From assembly GCA_029204225.1 (NCBI GenBank), contig CM055106.1, positions 45,481,180 to 45,545,179 of the forward strand: a DNA stretch of 64,000 nt, in the 5' to 3' direction. The DNA is from Diphasiastrum complanatum (lineage: Eukaryota > Streptophyta > Lycopodiopsida > Lycopodiales > Lycopodiaceae). Position numbers and translations under genes: made by a program. Positions 1 through 13,689 of the stretch are shown piece after piece. The notes beneath the pieces were generated by a model that was not told where the DNA came from, made no database searches, and saw nothing but the letters and a program-made list of their open reading frames with translations. Each line of letters opens with the position of its first letter. Positions within the stretch are counted from its first letter, which is position 1.

Positions 1-39
1 AGTAGAATTCCATTTGCCATGAATAAACTAGACTAATAA

Positions 40-580
40 TATATAAGTACATATGTCTAGTTCCTCTAGCAGAACATTTGAATCACTATCGAGTAATGGA
101 CACTCATTTTCCATGAAGTTGATAGTGAATCCTTGATCCACAATCTATCTTATTGGCAACAAGTTTTTGGTGAGTACTGGGACATACAACACATTTTTAA
201 TTGTTATAAAAAAGCCATCTTAGAGCTGCAACTTGATGGTGCCTTGGCCTTCAACCTTATGGATGTTTGAGTCACCAAGATAGTTGTTCTTGTTTTGATT
301 GGATGTGTATGAACCAATATTTATGAGACATCATATCTTCTGATGCTCCATGGTCCAAGTACGAACATTGACTATCTGGCACTTACTTTGTGCTCACCAT
401 GAATAGATTTGGTCATTCATTTTCTTTTGTGAAATCTCTAGCTCAACAATATTGTTATGTTGTTTTGACTCATTATGAGTTCTAATTCTATGATCTTTAA
501 TATCATGATTGGCCATGTTATTGTATTTGCAAGAGAGTCCGGTATTTCAATTTATGACGACTGTTGGGAACAAAAAAGAG
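40..580 (-). pseudogene. Ty1/copia gag-protease remnant
   Basis: Reading the minus strand gives the stretch that follows the copia protease: NVLYVPVLTKNLLP, then a short Val-Asp-Gln-Gly-Phe segment ending TINF, at about 140-240. Upstream on the same strand (about 480-540) is a decayed zinc knuckle, CKYNNMANHDIKDHR, in which later Cys residues are lost. The reading is broken by stop codons, so this is a dead fragment. The wording resembles the plus-strand copia piece at 13.7-14.8 kb, so both may come from one family. The element runs off the left edge of the window. Confidence 0.6.
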
Positions 581-775
581 CTTGAGTCTTGACTTTGGTC
601 ATCTTCTTTTTCTTAGAGAATAAAAGTGGTTACTTATCTTTGATAGTCGAAGTGGCAGTTTCTTCCTCATTTATTCTTGAAGAAGAATGATGTGATCTAG
701 CTGTCAGTCTATTTGCATATTGATAAGCACTGTAAAATGCTTATATGATATTGATAAACTTAATAAGAGGGTCAT

Positions 776-2512
<1,737 letters not shown>

Positions 2513-3276
2513 GTGCCAAACAAAATCACTTCTATGTGGTTTACCGACATCTCTAAGTGTTATGAGACTCTAAGAAGACAAATATTTTCTTGTTTGCAAA
2601 AGAGTGAAGAGAGTCCAAATATTTTTGTTTTGAGAGTGAAAGCTTTGAATGATGAGTTAGATTGCATTGATGAGAGCATTAAGGAAGGAGAGCTTGTTTA
2701 AGTTATTCTTAATGGATTGTTGGATGTTCATTCTAACATTGTTCAAAGTCTTTCTATTCAAAAGACTTTTCCAAGTTTGATGGATCTTCAAGAGATCTTG
2801 ATCAATGCAGAATATAGGCTTCAAGCAAGGGGTGGATCTTCATCAACATCTCAAGTTGGAGAGGAGGCTATGTTCATCAAGGGCAAATTCAAGGGCAAAA
2901 GCAAAAGTAAGTGGTCGAAAGGGCAAGATCAAGGGAAGGCTTCTTCAAATGGCAAAAAGAAAGATAGATCACAGCTCAAGTGCTTCTATTGTGGCATCAA
3001 AGGACACTTTGCAAGTGAGTGCTACAAGAAGAAGAGAGATCAAGGAGACAAAAGCAAGGTAATCTTACTCTTGATGAGGATGGTTTGGATGTTCAAAATG
3101 CAAATGATGATACTTTTGTGATGTCTTCATGTATGCTTGCTAATGATGGAGATCTAGATCCATGGTGGATTAATAGTGGAGCAAGTTCACACATGACTTT
3201 TCACAAAGAATACTTCACTTCTTTGTTGGCATATGGAGATGACAAGAGGGTGATCTACACGACCAACTTCGACGTC
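2513..3276 (+). pseudogene. Ty1/copia gag-protease, interrupted
   Basis: The plus strand encodes a copia gag: a UBN2-type segment (FVLRVKALNDELDCID, then after one stop VILNGLLDVHSNIVQSL). A Lys/Ser-rich linker leads to a good CCHC zinc knuckle, CFYCGIKGHFASECYKKK, near 2980-3030. A one-frame shift follows, then the protease start WWINSGASSHMTF at about 3163-3201, with NSG in place of the usual DSG. Reading stops at 3276 because a minus-strand copia element begins there with its LTR. The rest of pol is absent. At least one in-frame stop (2699-2701) and one frameshift make it non-functional. The gag matches the minus-strand fragments at 12.6-13.7 and 14.9-15.7 kb in wording. Confidence 0.8.
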
Positions 3277-4044
3277 TGAGACAGATATGCAATCCTCTAA
3301 TAATAATAACCTGATATGAAGAGAATGTATAAATAACTTAGGCGTCAAAGACGACCATACATTTCTCTGATGCTAATGTTTGCGTAAGAGGAGTGAGAGT
3401 TAATTTCATTCAACAATGCAAAGATGTAGAACAGTAGCGAATCTATATATTAATGTTGAAAACAACAATCATACCACAATACAATTGCACTAATAAGTGC
3501 ATGATCCTGATTATAGAATCAAATCAATTGCTAAAGTTCTGAATATCTCTCTCTCTATAATCACTAACTCTGAGGAGTCAGCTACTAGAAGACCCATTCT
3601 GGTTGTTTGATCTCAACTGGAGTATCAATCCTCAACTGATACACATGTATATGTAAATCATCTCATCGCTCATTTACTTATATAGCAGTTGGAAGATCTT
3701 GTGCTATTTTAACTTTACAATTACAAGATAGTTAACGGCTATTAAACTGATCAATAGACCGGTTTATTATTGGAGCGTGAAGACGGAATGGTCTGTACTT
3801 GGGATCCCTTGTAAATCTACAGATTGTCGTATTTTTTGTATTTTTCATCTGTGTGAAATCTCGTGTAAAAATGGAGTGTCACATTTGTTGCATTTTTTGC
3901 CTTTTTTGCTTGTCAAAATTTGCAAGTGAAAATGCAAATTGTTGTGACAAACTGTTCAAATATGCAGACTTCTTTTGAGAGAGTAAAATTGAGAAAAGGA
4001 AGGAGGGCAGTTAGGATGAGTAGGAGTAAGATTAAACTCCAACA
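3277..4044 (-). mobile_element. 3' LTR of a minus-strand copia element
   Basis: The block starts TGAGACAG and ends ACTCCAACA, so it has TG...CA ends. It abuts a polypurine tract in minus-strand reading (AAGCTTAAGGGAGAG at 4045-4059), followed by the end of the copia RNase H. It therefore lies as the 3' LTR of the element whose pol occupies 4075-5760. The left edge cuts the plus-strand copia at 3276. The left boundary was chosen from the TG and the point where the copia reading ends, so it may be off by a few bases. Confidence 0.65.
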
Positions 4045-4074
4045 CTCTCCCTTAAGCTTACTGCTATGAATCTA

Positions 4075-5760
4075 AACTGCAATTGAGATTTATCATATCT
4101 ACCAAGGTAGAATGTTTATCTTTAGACAATGGCTTTGTCAAAATATTAACCAACATAATGTTTGTGTGACAGTAACTTAGTACAACATCTTTATCTGAAC
4201 TTTTTCTCTAAGAAAATGGAACTGAACTTCTATGTGTTTAACATGAGTACGTGGGTTCATAGATAGAGCTATGCAGCTCTGATTGTCGCACTAGAGTATT
4301 GTCGGACCGATATGTGAGAATTGCAGATCCTGCAGCAACCTTTTGGGCCAGATTATCTCCTTCATTGCTGCAACGTATTTGAATTCTGTGGAGGACGACG
4401 AAATGCATTTATGCTTTCTGTTGTTCCATGAAATAGGTCCTCCTGGAAGGAAACAAATATAACCTAGTGTGGATTTTTGGTATCCATGTCTCCTGCCCAA
4501 TCTGAATCTGAATATGTGATCAGTGTGAGTGCGGCTTCTGTATTACCATTGTAGCTCAAAGCATAGTGCTTTGAAGCCTGAATGTACCTCAATATTCTTT
4601 GTAGAGCTTTCCAGTGTTGTAAGCCAGAATTGGACATGTATTGAGATAGTGTGCTTACTACATATACTAGATCAGGTCGTGTGCAAATCATAGAATACAA
4701 TGTAGATCCTATGACAGACTGATAAGGATACTTGCACATTTTTGCTGATATGCTTGAGTTCTGGAGCACATGTCTTTGGATAGCTTAGATCTTGGATCCA
4801 TAGCTGTGTCTATGGGCTTGTAGTCCTCCATGCCATATCTACGAAATACATTGATTAAATAGGACTCTTGGCTTATAGTAATTCTTATGCTTGCGCGATC
4901 TCTGTGAATATCCATACCAAGTATGTAATGGATTGGGCCTAAATCAATCATCTCAAATTATGATGAAGGCAATGATTTGGTTTCATGCAGCAACTGATCT
5001 AAATTTCTGATAATTAAAAAATCATCAACATATAATGCTATTATAGCATAGCTTGACCCCTTTTGTTTGAGATATACATTAGAGTCTACAGGCAAGAAGT
5101 GAAGTTATGTTGCAACAAGTAGTGATTTATTCTATCATACCAGGCCCTAGGAGCTTGCTTGAGGCCATACAGTGCCTTGTGCAATTTACATACCAAATGC
5201 TTTTGGCCTTGAAAGACATAACCTTTTGGTTGATAAATTAATGTGTCTCTTGTATGTATCTGTGAAGGAATGTTGTCTGGATGTCCATTTGATGAATGTC
5301 CAGATCCTGTGCAACAGCTATAGCCAGCAAGGTGCGAATAGATTGATGCTTTACCACTGGGCTAAAGGTGTGAATAGATTGATGCTTTACCACATAGACT
5401 GCTCAAATCCTTTAACCACTAAGCGAGCTTTCCATTTAGATATTGATCCATATGGCTTAAGCTTTAACTTAAAGATTTACTTAGAGTCAATAGGTTTTAT
5501 ACTTGCAGGATGATTAACAAGACTCCAGGTCTTGTTCTCCATCAAGGAATGGTACTCAGCATCCATGGCAGCTTTCCAGTTGTCTGCATCTGATGTTGAC
5601 AGTGCTTCTGCAACAATGGCAGGTTCATCATGACTGATGAACGCATGAGGGATGAAACGATCAGGTTGTTGTTGTTGACATGTAGATTTTCGGACGGTAG
5701 GTGCTTGAGTTAATGTCTCTCCTGAGTGAATGACTGGGACAACTTCAGCTTGTGGTTGAA
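4075..5760 (-). pseudogene. Ty1/copia RT-RNase H remnant
   Basis: Read on the minus strand from the right, it begins with the copia RT entry segment (NWKAAMDAEYHSLMENKTWSL near 5590-5500). It continues with LYGLKQAPRAWYD (about 5180-5140), the catalytic YVDDFLII (about 5030-5000) and LGPIHYILGMDI (about 4940). RNase H follows (DSDWAGD, STLGYICFLPGGPISW) and ends with a THVKHIEVQFHF-like stretch near 4240. Several frameshifts and stops break it. The 5' part (gag, protease, most of integrase) is missing beyond about 5760. The 3' end leads through a polypurine tract into the LTR at 3277-4044, so the element is 5'-truncated. Confidence 0.85.
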
Positions 5761-5866
5761 CAGTCGTGGATCTATATAAGGGAAGCTCCCTAAGATCCTG
5801 CTTACAAAACAAACACAATGAAAAACACACAATGGAGCAACCGCCCAACCAAATAGAAGCAACCAA

Positions 5867-7342
5867 CCAACTCTAAAAGCTTCACTCCCAAGCCAAGGAA
5901 TATGAGACATGAATATAGAATGAAATCCTGGCAATGCACCATCCACAAAATGTATGGAATAGGGCGAGTTTGGCCTCCTCATATAGAGCCTAGAACCACT
6001 TGTGCACACAGACATGCAAGGTCCTAACTCCCCTATACTTAGGTTCCTCTAGAATAGAGTCTCTATAAATAGGCCAACTATTCATAGAATTGCTATTGAT
6101 AACTCTACACATGCCTTGACTATCCCAAACCTTGTACTAACTCCATTTAGTGTGTTCTGGGCCTCACAAGGATATTAGTTACTTTCGGGGGGGCAAATAA
6201 TCATTGTAGTATTGTCTTGCCTGTCAGAGGACATCCAGATGGGTCACTCTTGAACTGAATGCACATGCATAATCAACCAAAATACAAGTCAATGCATTCA
6301 ACAATTGATCTACGCTACTGCTCAGTTGAACAACGATGGATTCCTACTTCTACTTTGCTGCAAAATGAACTAAAATCAGATCATACACTACTTTACTTGC
6401 ATAAATTGACAAAACAAGAAACAAAAACTAATCTACAGCATTTTAGGAGTACAAGAATCAAGAAACCAACCAACCTTTTGATTCTTGGACACCCCAAGAA
6501 CATCAAGAACTGGAATGTCAGAGAATATGCAAGATTTACACCGCAGATCCAGCCTATGTAGTTTACCTGGATGTCGATTCATACGTTAATCCACAAATAA
6601 GGAACGAAACTAATCGACTCTATGAAAACAGCAAATCTAATCCACTCTACAGTCCACAACCACACACAAAAGGAGGGAAGGGCAGATCATGAATGCATCA
6701 CTCAAGAAAGAAGCATGATCAAGGAGCTCAATGGATGCACCAAACTCGTGAAGGCTCTTCTCATTTCAGCATGGAGTTGATACAATTCACAAAAAGCTCC
6801 TCTACTCAAAGAGGGTCTCTTAAATAAGCAAGAGAGCTCCTTAGGTGGCATCCTAGTGGTATTTCCACATTTCACAAATTACAAGTGGAAAAATGCTCTC
6901 CAGTAGAGGTCACCATCAAAAGGTGGCTCACTCTATTTTCTTTAAGACGGGTCTACTTGCATTTATTACGTTTGCCTAGAAATACTAGTCCCTAGATAGT
7001 CATTCTATCTTTCGAGATTTACCATGAGGCTTACATAGTTATGGCTTGTTATTACTAACTAGCATTTCTCGGCTCTCATACTCGGCTCTCAATCTTCATT
7101 CGTCTCGTCTTCTCAAAGATCTCCTCGGTCTAAGGTGAGAGGTGCTCTTGAGTTGCTCTGTCCGAGTATCTTGGGGATTCGTTAGAATCAGCCAACATCA
7201 TCCCACCCCTAATGTGTTGTAGGACCCAATATAGGAATCTGATTCTTGTCAAGTGGAAGAGATTTAGCATATTTGATCTGAGATAGTTCCTGATTGAAAA
7301 TCTAGATCCAATCTCATTGTCTGCTTGATTTGATCTGTAATA
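5867..7342. other. Unassigned, LTR-like non-coding sequence
   Basis: No coding frame is recognised. Two TATA-like stretches in typical LTR context are visible (CTCTATAAATAGG near 6060 and CTTAAATAAG near 6820). The stretch just before 7343 probably holds the LTR and leader of the gypsy-like gag that starts there. No clear LTR ends or primer-binding site could be placed. A seven-G run lies near 6190. Confidence 0.35.
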
Positions 7343-9775
7343 ATGGCTGCTCTTGGAGGTGCTCCTCAGGAAGTTAATCCAATTATTGTTAGGAGAGCAC
7401 CCCGTTTGGATCTATCTAAATACAATGAATTAACAAATCCAGTTAGACTTCTTCAGATCTATTCTGAATCTTGTGAAGTCTATGGCAAAGTTTTCTTCCA
7501 AGATAAACTTAAGTTTGTCCCTATGGCCTTAATAGGCCTTGCACAAGATTGGTACTATAATCAAGATGAAACTGAGCATACAGATTGGGAGTCCGTCAAA
7601 TGAGCCCTTATCACACGGTTCAAACCTCGAAAGTTTATGGAAAATCCCATCCTACTTTTAAGTGAAATTAAAATGGGGAAGCGGAAAATGGTTCGAGATT
7701 ACATTGAATAGATAAACTGCCTCAGATTTGAGTGCGAACCTGAGTTGATTAACGAAAATACCATGATTATGTGATTTTTGTCAGATTTATCTAAAAGGAT
7801 CAGACGTGAGCTGAAATGCCACAATGAGTATACAATTTTACAAAACGCTATGAATGTTGCAATTTGGGAGGAGGATGAAGATTCAAATGATGAGCCGAAT
7901 ATCAGTATATTGTCTTATACAATAGGACAGACCACTACGACATCCACCACTATCGCATCAACGAATGTCAATGCTACTGTAGAGATAATGCTCAATTAGT
8001 TCGAGAAACTCGGAACGAACCAGTAGAAACATATGGAAAAAGTTGCGGCCGCAATTTGATGAGAAGATCAAAGCATTGGAAGATTTCCATGGACAAGCGA
8101 ACAAAGAACCTGAGAAGTTTGCAAAGACTTTTTCTACTAGGGAGAATGTCTAGTGTTCCATTTGTATGGAAAATCACACAGTGAATGAGTGTCTTCAATT
8201 GAAAAAACGAATGGAAATCAGTATATGCCATTTATGTACTTCGTTTGATCATGAGACTGCTTTTTGCAATTTCAATCCTTGGATTATTCCGCAACGATAT
8301 GCCCAGATGGAATATCGAGAACCACTTTATGGAGGAAATCTAGCAACTAGACCTCGTCAATCTGCCCTTGGATACCCGGAATGGTTAGCCTTACCTGCCC
8401 CACCAAAGCATTTCGCTCCTCCTGCCAATTGGATGGAACCAAAACCTTACAAAGGTACCGAGCAATGGAATTATAGTAATGATTATGAAAGTGGATCTTC
8501 AAAACAGTATTCTTTTTATGTTGTCGCGTAACAACAAGCATCTAGAAACTGGACCAAAGTACCACTTGGATGCCTTGCATGTGGAGAAAATCACAGAGTT
8601 GCAGAATGTTCAAACAAAGACAAATTTGTACCATTCTGTCGTGACTGTGGTTATGGCCATTGCTATAAGGAATGTCCAGCAAGATCGAAGCCACCATCGG
8701 CTATAGCTCCCGTAAATTTGATAATTATCAAACAAAGATCAAAAGCTCAGAATAAACCAAGTGTACCCTTGATGGTGGTTACCAAAGCACAGAAGTAGAA
8801 AGAACATGTAGCAGATCCAGTCCATGCTGATTCTATACCATTAACTAATATACCAACAACATCTAGAGTATATCCATATCTTCATGTAGAAAAAAAAAGA
8901 TATCAGGAGATGAGATAGTGGATTAAACATTTGTAAGAAGAATAGGAGCTTGAAGCTGCTAGAGCAACAACCAAAGTTCATTCTTCACCAGTGCAACCAC
9001 CGAATAATTCACGTATAGATATGAATGCTCAGTTGCATCATCATGAAGAATCCTTCAAGATGACTGAACCGGAAGTGCCACAAACAGAACTGTTCATGAA
9101 TATAAGATCAATATTTTGTTGGGAGAGTTCCTGAAGTTGGTGCACAAAAGTTGGAAGCACAAAAGTTAACTCAAGCTTAACCAGAAGTCCATCAAGAGCC
9201 ATTTTTTTGTGTCGGGTTTGAAGAATCTAATGAAGTACTCCATGTCGGAGCAGCTTGGGAAAGTGAACAAAAAAATATCACCCTACCGATACAGCATAGA
9301 GAATTTCCTAACGAAACATCCATGATAGATGGCGGTTCGGGAGTTAACCTAATTTCTAAAAAGCTATGTGCAAAGTGGGGCCTTACAAAGATAAAACTTG
9401 CGACTTTTGCCATTAAGCTGGCTGATCAAACGACAATTCGTACTTACCAGAAGCATCAAATGTCTAACTAGTACTATTGGAATGCCCATGGTTACGAGTT
9501 GCGCAAGTAATTCATAATTGGGGTACCGAAAAAATCACTTTTGAAAATCGTGAACATGCAGTCAAGGTTTATTCTGTACCTTGGACTATCAAACTAGTGG
9601 CTCGAAAAGAGGATGATAATTCATCAACAACGGATCACACTTGAGACTGACCAGTAAAAAAGTGGAGAGTATATTACGACTCTCAAACCGATACTTTCAA
9701 TTGGAATCAAGCCCTTGCAATGATTGATTGTTGTTGTAAAGCTGACTCATGTGCACCAAGTTGTCCTGTAAGACT
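7343..9775 (+). pseudogene. Ty3/gypsy-like gag-protease with multiple zinc knuckles (copy 1)
   Basis: The reading starts at an ATG at 7343 with a capsid-like segment (RLDLSKYNELTNP, LIGLAQDWYYN). After in-frame stops it continues with KRKMVRDYIE and FLSDLSKRIRREL. Four Cys-His knuckles follow: WCSICMENHTVNEC (about 8155), CHLCTSFDHETAFC (about 8225), CLACGENHRVAEC (about 8570) and CRDCGYGHCYKEC (about 8640). Three have C-x2-C-x3-H-x4-C spacing, one residue shorter than the usual CCHC. A retropepsin-like segment, MIDGGSGVNLISKKLCAKWGL, lies at about 9320-9385. Stops and frameshifts are frequent. The same family recurs at 15.7-18.8 kb. This copy ends near 9775, where another element's LTR appears to start, so RT and integrase are lost here. 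Confidence 0.7.
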
Positions 9776-9783
9776 CTAAGGGG

Positions 9784-10648
9784 TGACACTCCCTAAAGGT
9801 CCCAGAGCAAGTTAGGAAGTCAAGGACTGGGCCTCCGACTTGTGGTAAGCCAGCCAAATAGTTACAAGTTATGAGCTAGCTCTGGAGCTCAAGTCATGGC
9901 CTAGTCATGAGCCAAGTTAATTATGTCGTCGGGACGGCTCCCGAGACCCATGTCCGGGAGCCAGACTGATTCTGCCAGGCTTGCCAAGCTTAATTAGCAA
10001 AATAAAAACTAAGTCCAAAAAAGTGTGCTTTACCATAAAGCACTATATTTTAGGACAGAAAGGCGCGCCGAATCACCTCAAAACAATAGGGAGAGTCTGG
10101 CAGACAGAAACTTGGGCAGCTCAACCAGTGCCAAGAATCCAGTCGCTAGGTCTCAGCTTCCTCTACCAGCACGAGCCAGGCACAATGCCCAGCACGTGTT
10201 GGTGGCCCCAAGACCAGTCAGTCTATGTATGAATGTAACCTCTTCCAAATTTAGTAAAGTTGATCCTTGGGGATAATTATCATTTCGGTTTCGCCTCCGA
10301 GACTGGTCCAGGTGGAAGGACCCTTACTACAACCTTTTTGTGTCATCGGCGCCTAAGGGTCCATGTCACCGACGTGTGGCTCACCGCTATGCCATTTGGT
10401 CAGTTTGGCGACCGCTATGCTTTGGGTTTCATGTGTGGCTTGTCTTTGTCTTTGGTTACCTTTTGGAGATGGATCTGAATTGGCTTTTGGGTTGGTTGGA
10501 ATTCCAGTTTTTTTAAGTCTGAATGGTTAAGCTTGTTACGTTTCTAAGTTGGCTTTTACGTAAGTGCATGATGGATGAATGTTAGACTCAAGCACGTGTT
10601 GGGAAAACCGCTCAAGTCCTAGCGCCCTTTTGAGGCGTCGGCACAACA
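9784..10648 (+). mobile_element. Candidate 5' LTR of a gypsy-type element
   Basis: The block begins TGACACTCC and ends CACAACA. It is followed immediately by a tRNA primer-binding-like site, TGGGGTATCAGAGCC (10649-10663), close to the TGGTATCAGAGC complementary to initiator tRNA-Met. A gypsy protease in the same orientation follows at 11.4 kb, which supports a 5' LTR on the plus strand. The right end is firmer than the left. No matching 3' LTR was found in the window. Confidence 0.5.
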
Positions 10649-10663
10649 TGGGGTATCAGAGCC

Positions 10664-11429
10664 GACTAGCCAGTCACCTACGCAAGTCTCACAGGGAGGA
10701 CCACTTTTTGGGATTTGTCAGGACAGCCGTTGTTCAAGGTGCTACCCACAGAAGTGTAAACACGGGTGCGTCCACGGTCAGGTGGTCGACAGGACGAAGG
10801 ACTTGATGAGTCAATGTGCTGCCTTAAGGCATAAGCATGGTCAGTTCGCATGGTTCGTACCTGGCACCGTCTACATGTAGGACAGATGAGGCAAAGTGCT
10901 GCCTAGGTAGGTGAAAGCACGGTCTGTGCCTTGTGGGGTGCGGGGTGACATATTCAAACTGTATGGGTTAACCATTGATACAGAGATGTTGCTTGAATTC
11001 AGGTGTAAAGCATGGGTGGTGAGCTGCCGGTGCGGGATGTTTGTCGATCGTTTAGTTATAAGGGCTATCGACCAGATTTGGTGGGGCGTGACTGAGGCAA
11101 TTTGCTACTTAATGGTGAAAGCATGGATGGTTGGATGGATGTTTTCCGTGGGCTGATTCTGTGATGGATTTGTGTGGGCATGGCTAGGCAAAGGTCCTAC
11201 GTCCGATCACAAGGGGGGTGCGACTTGAAAGGGATCCTTTGTGTTAGCTTTGGTTGGTATGTTCATTTGTGGTGTGCTTGCCGGGACCTGAATAACCCCT
11301 GACTGCTTGTTTGGATCCAGGCGATTTGGTCTAGTTGGGATTTGAGAGAAGAGCTTACATTTGTGGTTGGATGTGACACAAGTATGAAAAGGAACTTCCA
11401 TGGGGCAACCCCCAAGATGGGTTCAAGAT
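10664..11429 (+). other. Decayed internal region between LTR and protease
   Basis: By position this should be leader and gag of the same element. Open frames here (for example 10911-11156) show no gag motif or zinc knuckle that I recognise. Confidence 0.35.
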
Positions 11430-11850
11430 TGTTATTCCTATCTGGAAAGATTGCGGGAGGAAGTCAGATTTCATGATTGACTCCGGAGCTTCACATAACT
11501 ATATCTCAAGGAGCGTAGTGGAACAATTCAGCTTGTCGACCAGGAATGTTACATCAATGCTCAAGGTAGAAACAACAAAGAGAGCACTAGACGCAGACAA
11601 AGTGACATTGAACATCCCGGTGTAGATTGGAAGATGGAAGGCTAAACTTAGCTTCCTGATTTTAGAGATGGATGTCTTCGATGTGCTTTTGGGCCTCCCT
11701 TGGTTAAATGAACACTGTATTGCAGTTTTGGATAGGAGCTCAAACATTGTCCTCTTGGATTACAAGGGACAAATCTGTATGACAAAGCCCTGCCTGGAGG
11801 AAATAAGGGTACCAATATTGAACAAAATCTGGTTGCAGCATTAGTTGCCA
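11430..11850 (+). pseudogene. Ty3/gypsy protease fragment
   Basis: The plus strand reads DFMIDSGASHNYISRSVVEQF (about 11468-11530), the aspartic protease active site with intact Asp-Ser-Gly. Further on is VFDVLLGLPWLNEHCIAVLD (about 11672-11735), matching the usual second half of a retropepsin-like (RVP_2) domain. One stop lies between them. The frame dissolves near 11850 before any RT. It probably belongs to the element whose LTR ends at 10648. Confidence 0.75.
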
Positions 11851-12587
11851 AAAGAAGTGGCAGGTCTGCTAGAGGAATTTAGCAATAGTTGCACTATAAA
11901 GAGAGAATTCCGAGACCTCCATGCCTCATAATGACCATGAAGATCAAGATCATAAAATAGGCAAAAGTATTGATTATCAAGATTTTGCATTGTAGCTAGT
12001 CCACAAACTATGAACATTTTGCATGATAGATCTAATCTTGTAATCAAATGCTATCTTGATATTATTGAGGCTTCTTACTTTCTCAAGAATACAAGTTCTC
12101 ATGAGAAGTTTACAATTGGCCTCACAAAATGAAAAAACATGATTTTTAACACTATGAATGACTATCTCATTCCTGCTCTTATAAGATCCAAGAGCATACA
12201 TTTGATGACTCAACCACTTGCTTTCTAATGATTTAGAACTTGTTATAAGCCATTATTGACATGAGAAATGTCCATACAAGAGGCATCATACAAAACTAGC
12301 ATTGCCTTGAGATTCGCAATATCAAAGCAAGATGGTACATCAAATGATAGAAGGGAAGAAAAAGTGAATGTGTTGGAGTAGATACCACCTAGAAATTGCT
12401 CTTCTTTCCCATGGCGTTGCCTCTTGAAAATCTCCTTGGCACCATGAGTTGGGATGACTCCTCAGTCAAGCCTTGGACTCTCTCCATCATGCACTTGGAT
12501 TGTTGGTAGATATGAGGATCCTACCATCATCCTCTTGATAGATATGAGATTTTCCTTAGTCCTTACATGAAAAGTAATATTGAAAAA
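11851..12587. other. Unassigned stretch
   Basis: No gene is recognised. Short minus-strand frames here (11841-12213) carry no motif I can name. By position this could be the decayed downstream part of the minus-strand copia at 12.6-13.7 kb. Confidence 0.4.
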
Positions 12588-13680
12588 TCATATGGATCTC
12601 AAGATCCCCAAATTATTAATAATAGACATCTTTCTATCAAGCACATTTGATAAAAGATACATCCAATCGAAGTTTTCAATGAAGGAGATGCTTATGAATG
12701 CACCAACTTTGCTTCTACTTGATGAAGCATGATCATCAAAATGAACAAGATGAAAAAATTGATGAGAAGTAGAACACCTTGGCAATGACTCTCCAAGTGC
12801 ATTTGCCAAAGCACCATCTTCATGAGCCTTACCATCATGGAACATAGATTGAGGCAATGCAATTGCCTTCTCCTCCTTAAGATGATCCAAGCTCCACTCG
12901 ACCATTCCTCCACAAGGACTAGCTTCCAACTTGAAAAGATTTCCACATCTAGTCCCTCTTGCTACCACTTCACCAACCCTCTTAATCAAGCAAGCATCCT
13001 TCCCAAAGTCAACTTGAAAGCCATCATCAAGCATTTGACCTGAGATTTGTCGTGAGATTAGGCATAAAAAGTACATCACTAAGAGTCATAGTGGATCCAA
13101 CACCAATTGGTACACTACTAATCTTCCTCATAATCCCTTCTACCACATTCACTCTCTTTAGTAAGATTAGCTTGCTTGAAGAACTTTTTTTTCTTGAAAC
13201 GATTAGAAGCATAATACCCCTTATTACTACAAAAAAAGCACTTCTTATTGGATTTGAAACTTGTTGATGAATGTGATGAATCCTCATCACTCTCCTCCTT
13301 GGGATTTTCCTTCTTGAAATGTTGATGTTGCTCTAGTTCCCTTCCTCTTGGCTTGTCCTTTGAGAAGAAAGCTTTGTCTTCTCCGCCATTCTTCAAGGAA
13401 AGTTGATTGATCCTCACTAGCTTGTTCTCTTGCCTACACTCCTCGGAAATGATAACTCCTTGTAGTGCCTCCAATCTTGGAAGCTCCTACTTGATTGCAT
13501 AAGATTGAACAATGTTGTCAAATTCATCTCCTAGTCCATTAAGGATCACTTGCACTAACTCTCTTTGGTTGAGATGGTTTCATATGCAAGCAAGCTCTCT
13601 ATGAAGATCTTTCACTCTCAAAACATTATTTGAGGCACTCTCATCACTCTTTTGGTAACATTGGAAGTTTTACCCAGGAG
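12588..13680 (-). pseudogene. Ty1/copia gag to integrase remnant
   Basis: The minus strand, read from the right, gives gag (VLRVKDLHRELACI, ELVQVILNGLGDEFDNIVQS near 13640-13500). A decayed zinc knuckle CFFCSNKGYYASNRFKKKK follows near 13230, then STMTLSDVLFMPNLTTNL near 13080. The gag-pre-integrase stretch is VDFGKDACLI...ARGTRCGNLFKLE near 13010-12920. The last part (ISFIENFDWMYLLSNVLDRK near 12680-12620) resembles the start of the integrase core. Three frames are needed to read it and the knuckle has lost its last Cys, so it is dead. The plus-strand copia at 13.69 kb abuts it head to head. Confidence 0.75.
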
Positions 13681-13689
13681 CACCTCACT

